A stretch of DNA of 64,000 bases from Ailurus styani (GCA_002007465.1 LNAC01000734.1:301-64300); one strand, 5' to 3'; counted from the first letter of the stretch, positions 46,433 through 57,832 are shown. A program made the numbers and translations. Notes: generated from the letters alone by a model not told the origin.

Positions 46433-49064
46433 ATATAGATAAGCAAGGAATAACTGCCCTTATTTGCAAAGGATGTCATTGCAAATGTAGAAAATAACAA
46501 AGATTTTACCAAAAACAAAACCAAAGACTCCTAGAGCTAATAAGTGAGTTCACTATGATCACAAGATACAAGGTTAATATACCTCCTCCAAAAAGAAAAT
46601 AAAATTCTATTGTCGTCTACTAGCAACAAACACATAGACTCCAGAATTAAAAAATATAATACCATTTACAATTACTCAAAATAAAAATACTTATATATGT
46701 TTAACAGATAATGCATAATAATTATATGCTGAAAAATACCAAGTGCTGATGAAAGAAATTATATATATTAAAATAATATGTATTTAAAACTTAAATTTAA
46801 ATATATGTGTTTAAATAAATGGAGACACATAATACGTTTAAAGATTGGAAGACTTGCTATTATAGAGATGTCAATTTTCACCAAATTGAGATGAAGTTTT
46901 TATAAAACGTATCAAAATCCCAGCAAGAGTTTTCATAGATATATACAAGAATGTTCTTAATTGGTATTAAAAGCAAAGGAACTAGAATAACCAAAACAAG
47001 TTTTAGAAGAGTAATGTCGAAACATTAAGTCTGACAGAATTCAAGATTAATTAGATAGCTATAGTAATCAAAAGTGTTTGGCACTGGTGAAAGGATAGAC
47101 ACATAGATCAGTGGCATAGAATAGAAAACTCAGGAAAGTATCCACACAATATTACCAACTGATTTTTGATAAAGAAGTAAAAGTATTTCAGTAAGGGGAA
47201 TAAATACTTTCAACAAATATTCCTGGAGCAACTGGACATGTATTGACAAAAAATAAACAAAGCTCAATCTAAACTTCACATTTTATTCAAAAATTAACTT
47301 AAAATGGATCACGGACTTAAATGTAAAATGTGACGCTGTGAAACTTTGGGGGAAAAAATATTTAAAGATTTTCTCCTATTTGTGAACTAAGGCTAGTCAA
47401 AGTATTCCAAAACTTAATACCAAAAACAAGATGCATAAGGAGAAAAATTGATGAGTTGGACTTCATCAATATTAAAAGCTTCTGCTGCCTGAAGGCTCTG
47501 TTAAGTGATAAAAAGACAGTCTAAAGACTGGGAAAAAACACTTTCAATCAACCACATATCTGACACAAAATACTAGCAACTAGAATATATAAAGAACTCT
47601 GAAAAATCAATGCTTAAAAAACAGGCATTCCTATTAAAAACATGGGCAAAAGATGCACAGATACTTAACTGAAGCATATATGCATGTGGCAAAAAAAAAA
47701 AACACATGAAAATATGTTCATCTTAGCACTTGTGATCAAGGAAATTCATATTACAACTAAAATGAGATATCATCACACACTTATCAGGGAGACTAAAATT
47801 TTTTAAAAGGCTAAAATGTATGTGGGGAATTGAAATTGGATTATTCATCTATTGCTGGTGGGAATATAAAATGGTGCAACTGTCTGGAAGATAGGTTGGT
47901 GGTTCTTAAAAAAAATGAAACGTGTTCACTTTACAGTGCAACAACTGCACTCCTATGCAGTCATCCCAGAGATGAAGACGTGTTCACACAAAAACCTGTA
48001 CACACAGGTTTATAGAAATTTTATTCCAAATAGCTCCAAACTGGAAACAACGCAAATGTCTTTGAACCAGCGAATGAGTGAACAAACTGTGACATATTCG
48101 TACCAGTGGTGTGTCGGTATGCAACACCCGGATGATCTCCAGGAAATTATACTGTAAAAAAAAGACCATTCTCAAAGGGTTACATACTCTATGATTCCAT
48201 TTCTACAATATTCTTGAATTCACAAAAATGTAGAAATTAACAGATTATTGATTTCCAGGGGTTAAGGTAGGGTGTGCGAAGTAGGAATATATGTGGCTAT
48301 CCGGTGGCAATAAAACGCATCTTATGATGATAGGAAACATTCTATATTTTGACTGTACCAGTGTCAGTATCCTGGACATCCAAAGCTGCTTGATTGTAAT
48401 TTTCAAGTAAGTAATTACCCTCATGCAAAAACAATTTACACACATATCAAACATTCAATTTAACTCATTTAATGAAGGAGACAGTAAGGTGTTACAATCA
48501 GTGCAAATGAGCTCAGAAAAAGAAAAAAATGCACTGACACACACATACACAATCAGGAATCCTGAAATTAATTTGATAATGGAAGCATAACTGATTAATA
48601 TTAAATTGTAATATTATATTTGATGTCAACTTTTCTAAAAGTTGGAAATCAAATATACCTTTATGAAATAACAGCAGTTGTATTTTCATGACAAAAATCT
48701 CTATTATGATGGACAGGAAACAGTTTTCTACAACTTAAGTTATCTCTCCCCAGATCTGTGTGAAATAACCTAGTAATCAAAGATGCATCTTAGAAGCATT
48801 TAATTCTCAGAGATTCTGCCAAACAACGCATAGGGCTTCATTCAAAGGACGTCTTTAACCTGTTTTATGCATTTCTAAAACCATAATATTTTTTCTTGAA
48901 ACAAATTACTGAAGCAAAATATTTACGATTTCACTTCATTGGAATTTCATTACATCTAGAGATTCATGTGCAATTAAGATCATCCTATTCAATCACCACA
49001 TATATCTTTTTATCTTTCTATTATTACATGTCACCCGCCCACCTCCCTTGTTAGATTTAGAGGT

Positions 49065-49370
49065 TTTCTTTATATATATATAATTATATTATATATTATA
49101 CATTATGTTATAAACATATTATGTGTAAACATATAAATATTAAATATTATATTTAATATATAATGTCTAATAATGTGTGAATTTATGATATAATATATTA
49201 TTTATATTTATATTTACAAATATATAATTATATTACTTATAATATAATATAAATAGTAAATAATTTATAAATAATATATAATATTTATTTATATATTATA
49301 TGCTTATTTATATTTAAAAATATATAAGTATATAATTATGTTACTTCTAATATATAATGTATAATAATAT
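49065..49370. repeat. 300-bp AT-only low-complexity region
   Basis: Almost pure A/T with many TATATAAT/ATTATATA inverted motifs, rarely broken by G or C. Confidence 0.9.
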
Positions 49371-50698
49371 CCATACATTTTATTCACTTGAAGGTATATT
49401 GTTATGTTAGTGGAAATATAGTAATGTCTTCCATTATAATTTGTTATTGCTTATTACTAGTAAAGGGAGTCTGGTATGTTTTTTAGTCTGGAATGTTTAC
49501 TTACATGTATTACATGTAAGTAATAGTGATCTTCTCTGCTTTTTAGGAAACTTCATGTTAGCATTCAGTATAATATTAATAAATAAATATGTAAATGTAT
49601 ATCTACATATAAAACTGAATATTATTAAAATGGATAATAGTGATTTGGGGGTCCAATTTTCAATAATATAATGATATAAAATTATAATAACTCAAAGACT
49701 TTAGGTGGAAGTAAAGATGACATGCTCTTGAAAACTATGTTAGAGTCAAAATACAGCTCTGATAATGGAGATAAAAGTATAAATAAAATTATATTTCATG
49801 ACTTTCACAGAATAAGCAAGATTTCTGTATACACATATACATATATGTACATATATTAGTGTACATGTTTCATATACATTTGTATCTCAATTGTTTTTAA
49901 ATATCACTAATAGATTTTTCACTATTTAATCCATTTTCTTAAATATTATATTTTGTTGGTTAAGCTATCATTTTTATAGTTCTCCTTGGGACTATGAGAG
50001 ATTCCATATACACACTTGCTTTCTATTGAAATGTAAATTTTATGTTGTAATTTGCCTTGTGGTTTCTAATATTTTCATGTATTTTATATACATATAAATA
50101 TATATGCTGTGCACCAATAACTTAATGAATTTCCCCGTTTTAAATTTTTGCATTAGTGTTTTTTAAGAAAAAATAATTTCTTTAAAGTAGTAGTCCCTGA
50201 TCCCTTCTTTCAGGAATAGCCTTAATAAAGAGAAATGACTTTGAAGTAAGAGGTATAAGGTGGGGTGCCATGATTGTAGTAATTACTAGGAACCATCTGT
50301 CAGGGCATAGTTCCAGGAGTAGAGAGCACTCTAGGTAGGTTGGCCTCACTTCACAGCGAAATCCAATTAAGGGAATTAAAGTTTTAAGCAAACTATCTCA
50401 AGATGCTACAGCTCCAAAGATAATTTTTACCAGTAAGCTCTGTTAGGGGTCTTGTTGCTATCCACTTATTTGCCAACTGATAAAGGGAAAGAAAAAAAAA
50501 AAAGAGTTTCCACAGTCACACAGGACTCTATGTTATTGGTATACATAGTCAAAGTATTTGTAAGCCCCTTATAGGTACTAGAAAAATCTGAATTTTAGTG
50601 CTCCCATTTGATGTGATTATAAATCTATTAAAATGTACTAAGCTCATATTAATTATAATTCATATGAGTTGAGTTGAATAAAAATTAACAAGTGATTT

Positions 50699-52027
50699 CC
50701 TGTCCACATTTATGTCTTTCATCCATTTTGAATTTATTTTTGTGTGTGGTATAAGAAAGTGGTCCAGTTTCATTCTTCTTCATGTTGCTCTTCAGTTTTC
50801 TCAACACTATTTGTTGAAGAGACTGTTTTTTCCATTGGGAAAATTAGTTTTGTCAAAGATTAGTTGACCATATAGTTGTGCATACATTTCTGGCTTCCTT
50901 ATTCTGTTCCATTGATCTATGAGTCTGTTTTTATGCCAATACCATACTGTCTTGATGACTACAGCTTTGTAATATAGCTCGAAATCCAGAATCATGATGC
51001 CTCCAGTTTTGTTTTTCTTTTTCAGAATTGCTTTGGCTATTCAGGGTCTTTTATGGTTCCATACAAATTTTAAGATTATTTGTTCTAGCTCTGTGAAAAA
51101 TGCTGGTGGTATTTGATGGGGATTGCATTAAATGTGTAGATTGCATTAAATGAGTAGTCTACACTTTAGGTGGTATAGACTTTTTTTTTTTTTAAGATTT
51201 ATTTATTTACTTGAGAGAGAGGGAGCTAGAGAGAGCACAAGTTGGGTGAAGGGCAGAGGGAGAAACAGACTCCCACTGAGCAGGGAGCCTGATACAGGAT
51301 TCAAACCAGGGACTCAAGGGTCATGACCTGAGCTGCAGGCAGATGCTTAACTGAGCCACCCAGGCACCTGGTAGTGGAGACATCTTAACAATGTTTTTTC
51401 TTCCAATCCATGAGCATGAAATGCCTTCCCATTTCTTTGTGTTCTCTTCAGTTTCTTTTGTAAGTGTTCTATAGTTTTCAGAGTGCAGATCTTTCACCTC
51501 TTTAGTTAGGTTTATTCCTAGATATCATACTGTTTTTGGTGCAAATGCAAATGGGATTAATTTCTTGATTTCTTTTTCTGCTGCTTCGTTATTTGTGTAT
51601 AGCAATGCAACAGATTTCTACACATTGATTTTATATCCTGCAAGTTCTCTGAATTCATGTATTAGCTCTAGCAATTTTTTGGTGGAGTCTTTCAGGTTTT
51701 GCATAGAGTATCATGTCGTCTGCAAACAGTGAAAGTTTGACTCCTTCCTTGCCAATTTGGATGCCTTTTATTTCTTTTTTGTTGTCTTATTGCCAAGGCT
51801 AAGGCTTCCAATACTGTCTTAAATAGTAATGCTGAGCGTGGATATCCTTGCCTTGTTCCTGACCATAGGGGAAATGCTCTCAGTTTTTCCCCATTGAGAT
51901 GATATTAGCTGTGGGTCTTTCATATATGGACTTCATGATGTTGAGATATGTTCCATCTATACCTACTTTGTTTAGGATTTTTTTTTTATCAAGAAAGGAT
52001 GCTGTATTTTGTCAAATAGTTTTTCTG
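50699..52027 (-). pseudogene. Inverted L1 ORF2 segment (reverse-transcriptase region)
   Basis: Minus-strand translation shows the catalytic FADDMILY motif around 51703-51730, [18 protein letters not shown] neighbours, and downstream RT/thumb text such as [19 protein letters not shown] and [10 protein letters not shown] (50807-50995). Its last bases (GACATAAATGTGGACAGGAA) continue almost directly, with only a few bases lost, into the forward segment at 52028. Confidence 0.88.
51181..51370 (-). mobile_element. CAN SINE inside the inverted L1 segment
   Basis: T-rich tail, then AAGATTTATTTATTTACTTG, then the inverted head GAGCCACCCAGGCACCTGG. The flanking GGTGGTATAGAC / GGTAGTGGAGAC is a probable degraded TSD. 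Confidence 0.94.
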
Positions 52028-52677
52028 AAATCCTGAAGAGAACACAGGCAGAAATCTCTTTTACCTTGGCTGTAGCAATTTCTTAGTAGACACATTGCCA
52101 CAGGCAAGGGAAACAAAAGCAAAAGTGAACTATTGGGACTTTGTCAGATAAAAAGCTTTTACACAGTGATGGCAACAGCAAAACTGAAAGACAGCCTATA
52201 GAATAGGAGAAGGTATTTGCAAATTACATATCTGATAAAGGGTTAGTATCCAAAATCTATAAAGAACTTATCGAACTCAACACCCAAAAAACAAATAACA
52301 CAGTTAAGAAATGGGCAGAATACATGAATAGACAGTTTTCCAAAGAAGACATCCAGATGGCCAGCAGACACATGAAAAGATGATCCACATCCCTCATCAT
52401 CGGGAAAATCAAAACCACAGTGGGATACCACCTCACACCTGTCAAAATGGCTAAAATTAACAACACAAGAAACAATAGGTGTTGGTAAGGGTGCAGAGAA
52501 AGCAGAACCTTCTTTCGCTGTTGGGGGGAATGTAAACTGGTGTAGCCACTCTAGAGAACAGTTTGGAGGTTTCTCAAAAAGTTAAAAATAAAACTATCCT
52601 ATAATCCAGCCCCTGCACTACTAGGTATTTACCCAAAGGATACAAAAATACAGACTCGAAGGGGTACATGCACCCTG

Positions 52678-52890
52678 ATGTTTATAGCAACATTATCAAC
52701 AATAGCCAAACTATGGAGAGAGTCCAGGTGTCCATTGACAGATAAATGTATAAAGAAGATGTGGTGTATATATACAATGGAATATTATTCAGCCATCAAA
52801 AAAAGATATCTTGCCATTTGCAATGACATGGTGGAGCCAAAGTATATTATGTTAGGTGAAATAACTCAGTCAAAGACAAATACCACATGA
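52678..52890 (+). pseudogene. L1 ORF2p C-terminal remnant (forward segment)
   Basis: A 70-codon frame reads FIATLSTIAKLWRESRCPL ... KKMWCIYTMEYYSAI ... MLGEITQSK, the end region of ORF2p. Upstream parts (52230-52670) are the same protein interrupted by stops, for example TGA at 52381. Confidence 0.88.
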
Positions 52891-52926
52891 TCTCACTCAT
52901 ATGTGGAACTTAAGAAAACAGATGAG

Positions 52927-53118
52927 GGGCACCTGGGTGGCTCAGTTGGTTAAGCATCTAACTCTTGATTTCAGCTCAGGTCATGAGATCAAGCACCACA
53001 TTGGCTCTGTGTTCAGCAGGGAGTCTGCTCCAGATTATCTCTCTCCATCCCCCTTTGCCTCCCCCCCCATGCTTGTGCTCTCTCTCACTCTCTCTCTCTC
53101 ACACACACACACAACAAA

Positions 53119-53157
<39 letters not shown>

Positions 53158-53201
53158 ATGTTAAAGATAAATAAATAAATTCTTAAAAAAAACAAAAAGG
53201 A
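52927..53201 (+). mobile_element. CAN SINE in the L1 3' UTR, with long (AAAT)n tail
   Basis: TSD AAGAAAACAGA at 52912-52922 and 53202-53212. Old head with AACTCTTGATTTCAGCTCAG. The tail (53117-53190) is a long (AAAT)n microsatellite preceded by (CA)n. Confidence 0.95.
53117..53159. repeat. (AAAT)n microsatellite
   Basis: About ten AAAT units grown from the SINE tail. Confidence 0.95.
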
Positions 53202-53569
53202 AAGAAAACAGAAGAACATATGGGAAGGGGAAAAAGAATAAAAGGATAGAGGGAAAGAAGCTATAAGAGACCCTTAACTATAGAGAAAAAACAGGGCTGA
53301 TTGGAGGGGGTGAGGCATGTGCTAGATGGGTGATGGGTATTAAAGAGGGCCCTTGTTGTGATGAGGAGCACTGGGTGTTATATGTAAGTGATGAACCATT
53401 GAATTCTACTCCAGATGCCAATATTGCACTGTATGTTGGCTAACTAAAATTTAAATTTAAAAAAATTGACAAGTGGTTCTGTTTTATGGATAACATGTGT
53501 TACTTTCTTTTTTTTTTTTTTTGGTCAAGATATATTTTTCTGTCTCAACTATTTTTATTGGTCCTTTAG

Positions 53570-53766
53570 AAAGTTGCAGACACAAGATACTCAGGCTGTG
53601 TTGTACAATGAATATAGTGGGTGTCTGCCGTATACACAGACCCACACCTACTACTGTTTCCACTCCTTTTCCTCCAGTATCAAGATTGAAGAGAACTTTG
53701 TAGGTGGTGTTAATTGCATTGTGAGAATAAAACAGACTCCCATTTCTTCTTTCACACTAGCTTCAG
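53570..53766 (+). CDS. Candidate 197-bp exon (exon C), unidentified gene
   Basis: The acceptor is a long pyrimidine tract ending TTTTTATTGGTCCTTTAG. The donor is GCTTCAG/GTAAAA. After one leading base the frame is open for 65 codons: KLQTQDTQAVLYNEYSGCLP, then a Tyr/Cys/His-rich part, FVGGVNCIVRIKQTP and SSFTLAS, with one base left over. The leading A completes the AC of the segment at 33533. Three cysteines and no charged runs would suit a folded extracellular or lumenal domain, but no family was recognised. It lies about 90 bp after the twin-primed L1. A 65-codon open frame is uncommon but not rare by chance in 64 kb. Confidence 0.38.
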
Positions 53767-54099
53767 GTAAAAATGTTTTTCTTTCTCTAAGAAATAAAAT
53801 GTACTAAAGAGTTGATTCAACTGCCTCCAATTTAATCTTTTCCATTTTAATTAATCATTGGGTTACTTATATTTTATTTAATATTTTTGCTTCTGAGGTT
53901 TTTTCAAACCTACCTAAAACTGCCATCAATTTAAAATTTTTTGAAACCCTATCACATATGCCAATAAATTGTATATAAACAGATAAACATACTAAAGTAC
54001 TTTTTATTTCAGAAACTATGAAACTGTGAAATAGTCACCTTGAAAGAATCCTTTAGAAGAAAGAGGAATTAATTATCTAAGTCTAATTAATTGATCATT

Positions 54100-54138
54100 A
54101 GAAATCTACCTTTAGAAAAAAAAGAAATCTACCTTTAG
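54100..54138. repeat. 16-bp direct repeat around a bare poly(A)
   Basis: AGAAATCTACCTTTAG at 54100-54115 and 54123-54138, separated by seven As. Confidence 0.7.
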
Positions 54139-54488
54139 GATATGTTTTATCTGTTTTTGTTTATCTGTTTGGTCTTTCTAATGTCCAAGGTAATGGGCCT
54201 GTTTTCTTATAAGATTTTAAAGAATGATTAACTAGATACCAGTGATGTTTTTCTGTTTTGTTTTGTTTTTCCTTTCTTGAAACGTACATGCTTTTACTAA
54301 CATTCTGGCAACCTATTTAATTTTTGTAAATTCATATGGATAGTTTTCTGCTTGTCTCAGCATTACCTAGAATCTCAGCAATTCTGTGCAAAATAATGTA
54401 TAGGGAATTTTAAAGTGATAATAAGACATACATCTGAAAGTCTAACAGAGACTCAGTATTATTTCTGTATAAAAATTAGGGTAAGTTT

Positions 54489-54686
54489 TGGGCGCCTGGG
54501 TGGCTCAGTGGGTTAAAGCCGCTGCCTTCGGCTCAGGTCATGATCCCAGGGTCCTGGGATCGAGGCCCGCATCGGGCTCTCTGCTCAGCAGGGAGCCTGC
54601 TTCCTCCTCTCTCCTCTCTGCCTGCCTCTCTGCCTACTTGTAATCTCTATGTGTCAAATGAATAAATAAAATCTTTAAAAAAAAAA
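54489..54686 (+). mobile_element. Young CAN SINE with perfect 18-bp TSD
   Basis: AAAAATTAGGGTAAGTTT at 54471-54488 and 54687-54704. The head TGGGCGCCTGGGTGGCTCAG matches the youngest form in the window, and the tail is a pure A run. Confidence 0.98.
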
Positions 54687-54984
54687 AAAAATTAGGGTAA
54701 GTTTAGAATGAGTGGACAATACAGTAGACAATACGTAAGCAAGATAAACATTGATGTTTACCTGAGAATGACAAAGTACAAATGATTTTATATTTAATTG
54801 AATGATTATTTTGGTACCATGTAATTAGAATCTTGATTTTCCTTTTCTGTATTTTAATTTGATTGCTTGATTTGTCTCTGTGAGGTAAGGCCTGTTCCAT
54901 TTAGATATAATCAAGTCAAGATCATAGAACTATAAATACTTATAGTTTGAAAATACTTAATTTTAAATTTATATACCTTATCGG

Positions 54985-55066
54985 CCTGTTATGGAGACAA
55001 AATAAGTTGATACATTTAAAGCATTTTAAACAGTGTCTGGCAGGTAGTAAGTATACAATAAGTCTT
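54985..55066 (+). mobile_element. MIR 3' tail
   Basis: AAATAAGTTGATACATTTAAAGC, AACAGTGTCTGGCAGGTAGTAAG and TACAATAAGTCTTATG correspond to the MIR tail (CAGTGCCTGGCACATAGTAAG). Confidence 0.7.
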
Positions 55067-55110
55067 ATGTGATGATGATAATGATGATGGTGATGAAGAC
55101 GATGATGATC
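55067..55110. repeat. (GAT)n microsatellite
   Basis: GATGATGATAATGATGATGG and onwards to GATGATGATC, at the tail of the MIR. Confidence 0.9.
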
Positions 55111-55189
55111 TAGCTAGATATATCAGAAGGATTCAGCTCCTTGGTTATAGAATAAGAAGAGAAATTTGTTCAGTGATTTTTTTCCCACA

Positions 55190-55335
55190 ATATCTCTCAT
55201 TTAATCCCAACAACAGCTCTGTTAAATAAATATTAGTTGAAGCCTTATTTTACAGATGAGGATGCTGAAGCTTGAGAATATAACTTGCTAAAGGTCTTTC
55301 ATGGCATGTGATAGTCTGGTCCCAGTAAATGCATT
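55190..55335 (-). mobile_element. MIR SINE, antisense
   Basis: CTCATTTAATCCCAACAACAGC, TTATTTTACAGATGAGGATG, GAATATAACTTGCTAAAGGTC: the inverted MIR core. Confidence 0.8.
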
Positions 55336-55571
55336 TTTGAATTATGTACTTACTACTGAATCCAAGAATTTGAAATAAAATTACACATAGGTCCAATTAA
55401 TAAACACTACAAGTACTGTATCTAGAGATGATGAAGAATTTTATTTCATAGCTATGATGTCATGCAAGTGAAAATTTGGACCACTGGAGTGATTACTGAA
55501 AAATTTGGAAAAATTAAGTCTTATTGATGCATCACTGTGTTAAATTCCTAAAGTTACACCTTTTCCCCCAG

Positions 55572-55696
55572 ATTTATGTAACCATAAATCTGAAAGAATG
55601 GTCATAGATCAAAATGCTTTTAATTTTGATCCTCCTTCACAGATTATGGTGAACAATAAACCTTACCATATTGTCCATCAGAAACTCGGTCATTAA
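55572..55696 (+). CDS. Candidate exon (exon D), possibly terminal, unidentified gene
   Basis: The acceptor AAGTTACACCTTTTCCCCCAG is very strong. With two leading bases completing the G left by 53766, the frame reads LCNHKSERMVIDQNAFNFD and on for 40 codons, to a TAA at 55694-55696. A weak internal donor exists (ATTATG/GTGAAC at 55649), which would make a 77-bp exon ending at a codon boundary. No family recognised. No clear poly(A) signal was confirmed downstream, so terminal status is a guess. Confidence 0.28.
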
Positions 55697-55699
55697 AAA

Positions 55700-57350
55700 A
55701 TGTAATATCTTACTTATTATGTTTAGCCAAAAAAGATTACTTGTCCAGGATTGGCAAAAATTTCGTATCTTTCCCTTGGTCCATGCTTATGTAAAGATTG
55801 CTATTCAGTCATAACACTCATTTCCAGTAAGCCTATATAAAATTTCTGAATATCTCAACATACATTTCTGGTCATACAATCAATGGATCAGAATTGGTAA
55901 ATAGACTGCAATTCTCTTTCCATGCCTTATCTCTCTGTTCTCCCTAATGGCAAGACCTTGGTGCCAGCCCCAATGGAGAAGTGCATATAAAATCTGTTAA
56001 AAGTTCCAAGAGTATCTTCAAAATTTCCACGTGGCAAGACAGTTCTTATAATGTCAGTAGTCATTGACAGTAACTCCTGGTTTTAGATATTAACTGTTAC
56101 TAATGATGACTCCTATAGGTCTTTCTCTCTGTGAGATCATTTTACGTCTTCAAATATCTCCCAACTCAATCTTTATATGTAAGCATCATGTTAGGAGGGA
56201 AGATAAGAACAGAATACCTCATAACATCTTGGAAATGAGTCTTTATCTCACAGTTTCATAGAATGTGGTATACTACGTTTAGTTTTGTGGTGTTTGCAAA
56301 GTAACTAGCTAACCAATTTTAAACTTCAGTGTGTACATGATTTATTTTTTAAAAACAGAGTGGATTCTATTTCACATGCACATTTGGATTTGCTTCCTTG
56401 AGTGGATGAGAAATAGATGATATTAAAGCAGTAGTTCACAGAATTGCATAAAATCCATCAATCTATGTTCAGACCTGTCTATGTGATCCGCAACATCTGG
56501 TGAAACAAAAAATGAGGCAAACTATAGTTTTGTGGGACTCTTTTAGTGGACCAAGACCTTTTTTGTTTACTTGGTTTTGTGCTTGGGAAATTATGTGTTA
56601 GTTATTTTTTGTATTAAAGTTTTTATTTATTTGAATTATGGTTGTAGGGAAACCTTAGTCATTTTAAAACTAAAGCACTTTAGCACTAAATTTTTTTTTC
56701 TCTTGCAAAAAAAAACAAGTAGTAAATTGTAATTGTTAATTGCCATAATTAAATAGTAGTTATGGTTTTAGAAGTAAGTATTGTTCAGAAGTAAGTCATT
56801 CTGAAATTTAAGCCTTAGTGTGCTGTGGCACCTGCCAAGGATACGAATATTTTCAAAGTACTCTGTGTTTCTTTAGGGTGCAATTATTGGGTTACCGACA
56901 ATGGCCTACTATGTGTTTGAAACCTGGCACAGTCTATTGTCTTCCTTAGGTCCTTTACTATTCATCTAGCCATCCTTCCTGAGACTTCTGGTGAAAAATC
57001 ATCAGTCCCTCTGAGTGGTAGTCAAAATAAAATAACTACAGAACATCTAGTAAAATAAGCACATGTTACTATTCAAATACTCATCATTCTTTTTATGTCA
57101 TACAGAGATTTATATAAATCAGTTTTCAGTAAATATCCTTATTATTGATATGGATGATTAATGAACTTGGATAAATTTAATTTATAAACACTGTTATCAT
57201 AAGTATTTATTCCTTGTATTTAAATCCATTCTATAGATCTTGAGAAGATTCAACAGAACATTTTATAGGCACAAAAGAACATATGTGTGTTCTACCTTGA
57301 AGAAAATACATTCAAAGAAATTTTTTCTCAATTAAAACATTCCAGAAAAG
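55700..57350. other. Unique DNA with one small L2/MIR-like scrap
   Basis: GCCTACTATGTGTTTGAAACC and CTGGCACAG at 56900-56940 look like the 'CCTACTATGTGCCAGGCAC' motif of old SINE/LINE tails. Otherwise nothing was recognised. Confidence 0.35.
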
Positions 57351-57373
57351 CAAAGAGAGTATACATTTATTTG

Positions 57374-57406
57374 CAGTCAAATGCTCTACCACTGAGCTAT
57401 ACCCCC
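57374..57406 (-). pseudogene. Retroposed 5' half of tRNA-Cys (GCA), tailless
   Basis: The minus strand starts GGGGGTATAGCTCAGTGG, then TAGAGCATTTGACTGC: the acceptor 5' strand, D arm with intact A box, and anticodon stem 5' strand of mammalian tRNA-Cys. It stops in the anticodon, with no variable loop, T arm or CCA. It is flanked by a near-perfect 19-bp TSD, GAGAGTATACATTTATTTG, at 57355-57373 and 57407-57425, so L1-type target-primed insertion placed it. There is no poly(A). This fits the known class of tailless retropseudogenes. The break point equals that of stress-induced 5' tRNA halves. It cannot form a tRNA. Confidence 0.9.
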
Positions 57407-57832
57407 GAGAGTATACATTTATTTGGAAAAATACTACAGAGTGAAGTATTTTGTATGCATATTCTAATCTCAGCACTGGTCCAAGAAATATAACTTGTAT
57501 TAAAGACAACTTACTAAAAAGTGGAAGCAGGCTTTATTTATTTAATTGAAATCTGTTTTTCTGGGAAAAAAATCTGCTTTCAAGTATGGTCTGCCTTCTC
57601 TCTTGTAGTTCCTTCACATAATCATCTGCCAATTTAAAAACTGCATAGCATGGAATTAATTATGTAAATTTTAACAGCTGATTATAGGGAGACAAAAAAC
57701 AAGATTATTTTCTAGTAAGATTATAAGATGGAGATTCCTAATTGCTGGACAGCTGTCATCATTAGGATTTATTCAAATAGCTAACTAGCCCAAACCAAGA
57801 AGCAGAAACAGCAGCTGCAAACTGATCCACTT

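Larger units (their letters stand above)
45335..48480 (+). mobile_element. Old L1M: ORF2 second half plus 3' UTR
   Basis: CCAGGTGGTTTCACTGGAGA, GAATTAACACCAATTCTATA, ACACAAAAATTCTTAATAAA and GAAAAAGCATTTCACAAAATTC mark the reverse-transcriptase domain. CTTCATCAATATTAAAAGCTTC, AATGAGATATCATCACACAC and ATTGCTGGTGGGAATATAAAA mark the C-terminal region. GATTCCATTTCTACAATATTC and TGATTTCCAGGGGTTAAGG mark the 3' UTR. Numerous stops and two microsatellite expansions; non-functional. Confidence 0.85.
50699..53460 (+). mobile_element. Carnivore L1 insertion with twin-priming 5' inversion
   Basis: TSD about AAAAATTAACAAGTGATTT (50680-50698) and AAAAATTGACAAGTGGTT (53461-53478). From the junction near 52027 rightwards, ORF2 runs forward from GAAGAGAACACAGGCAGAAA to its end, then the 3' UTR and tail at 53460. 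Left of the junction, ORF2 is inverted, with its 3' boundary at 50699. Two CAN SINEs inserted later. ORF2 is broken by the inversion and by stops. Confidence 0.92.

Noticed and set aside
45531..46524. Long Ser/Pro/Leu/Phe-rich and Lys/Glu/Arg-rich open frames of 80-122 codons
   Set aside because: They translate the purine microsatellites in the old L1; purine-only DNA lacks stops in some frames.
56875..56957. Segment after TTTCTTTAG with an open frame (GAIIGLPTMAYYVFETWHS)
   Set aside because: The donor is poor and the text resembles the CCTACTATGTGCCAGGCAC motif of old MIR/L2 elements.
57374..57406. Functional tRNA-Cys gene on the minus strand
   Set aside because: Only the 5' half is present; the 3' half, T arm and Pol III terminator are missing, and TSDs flank the fragment.
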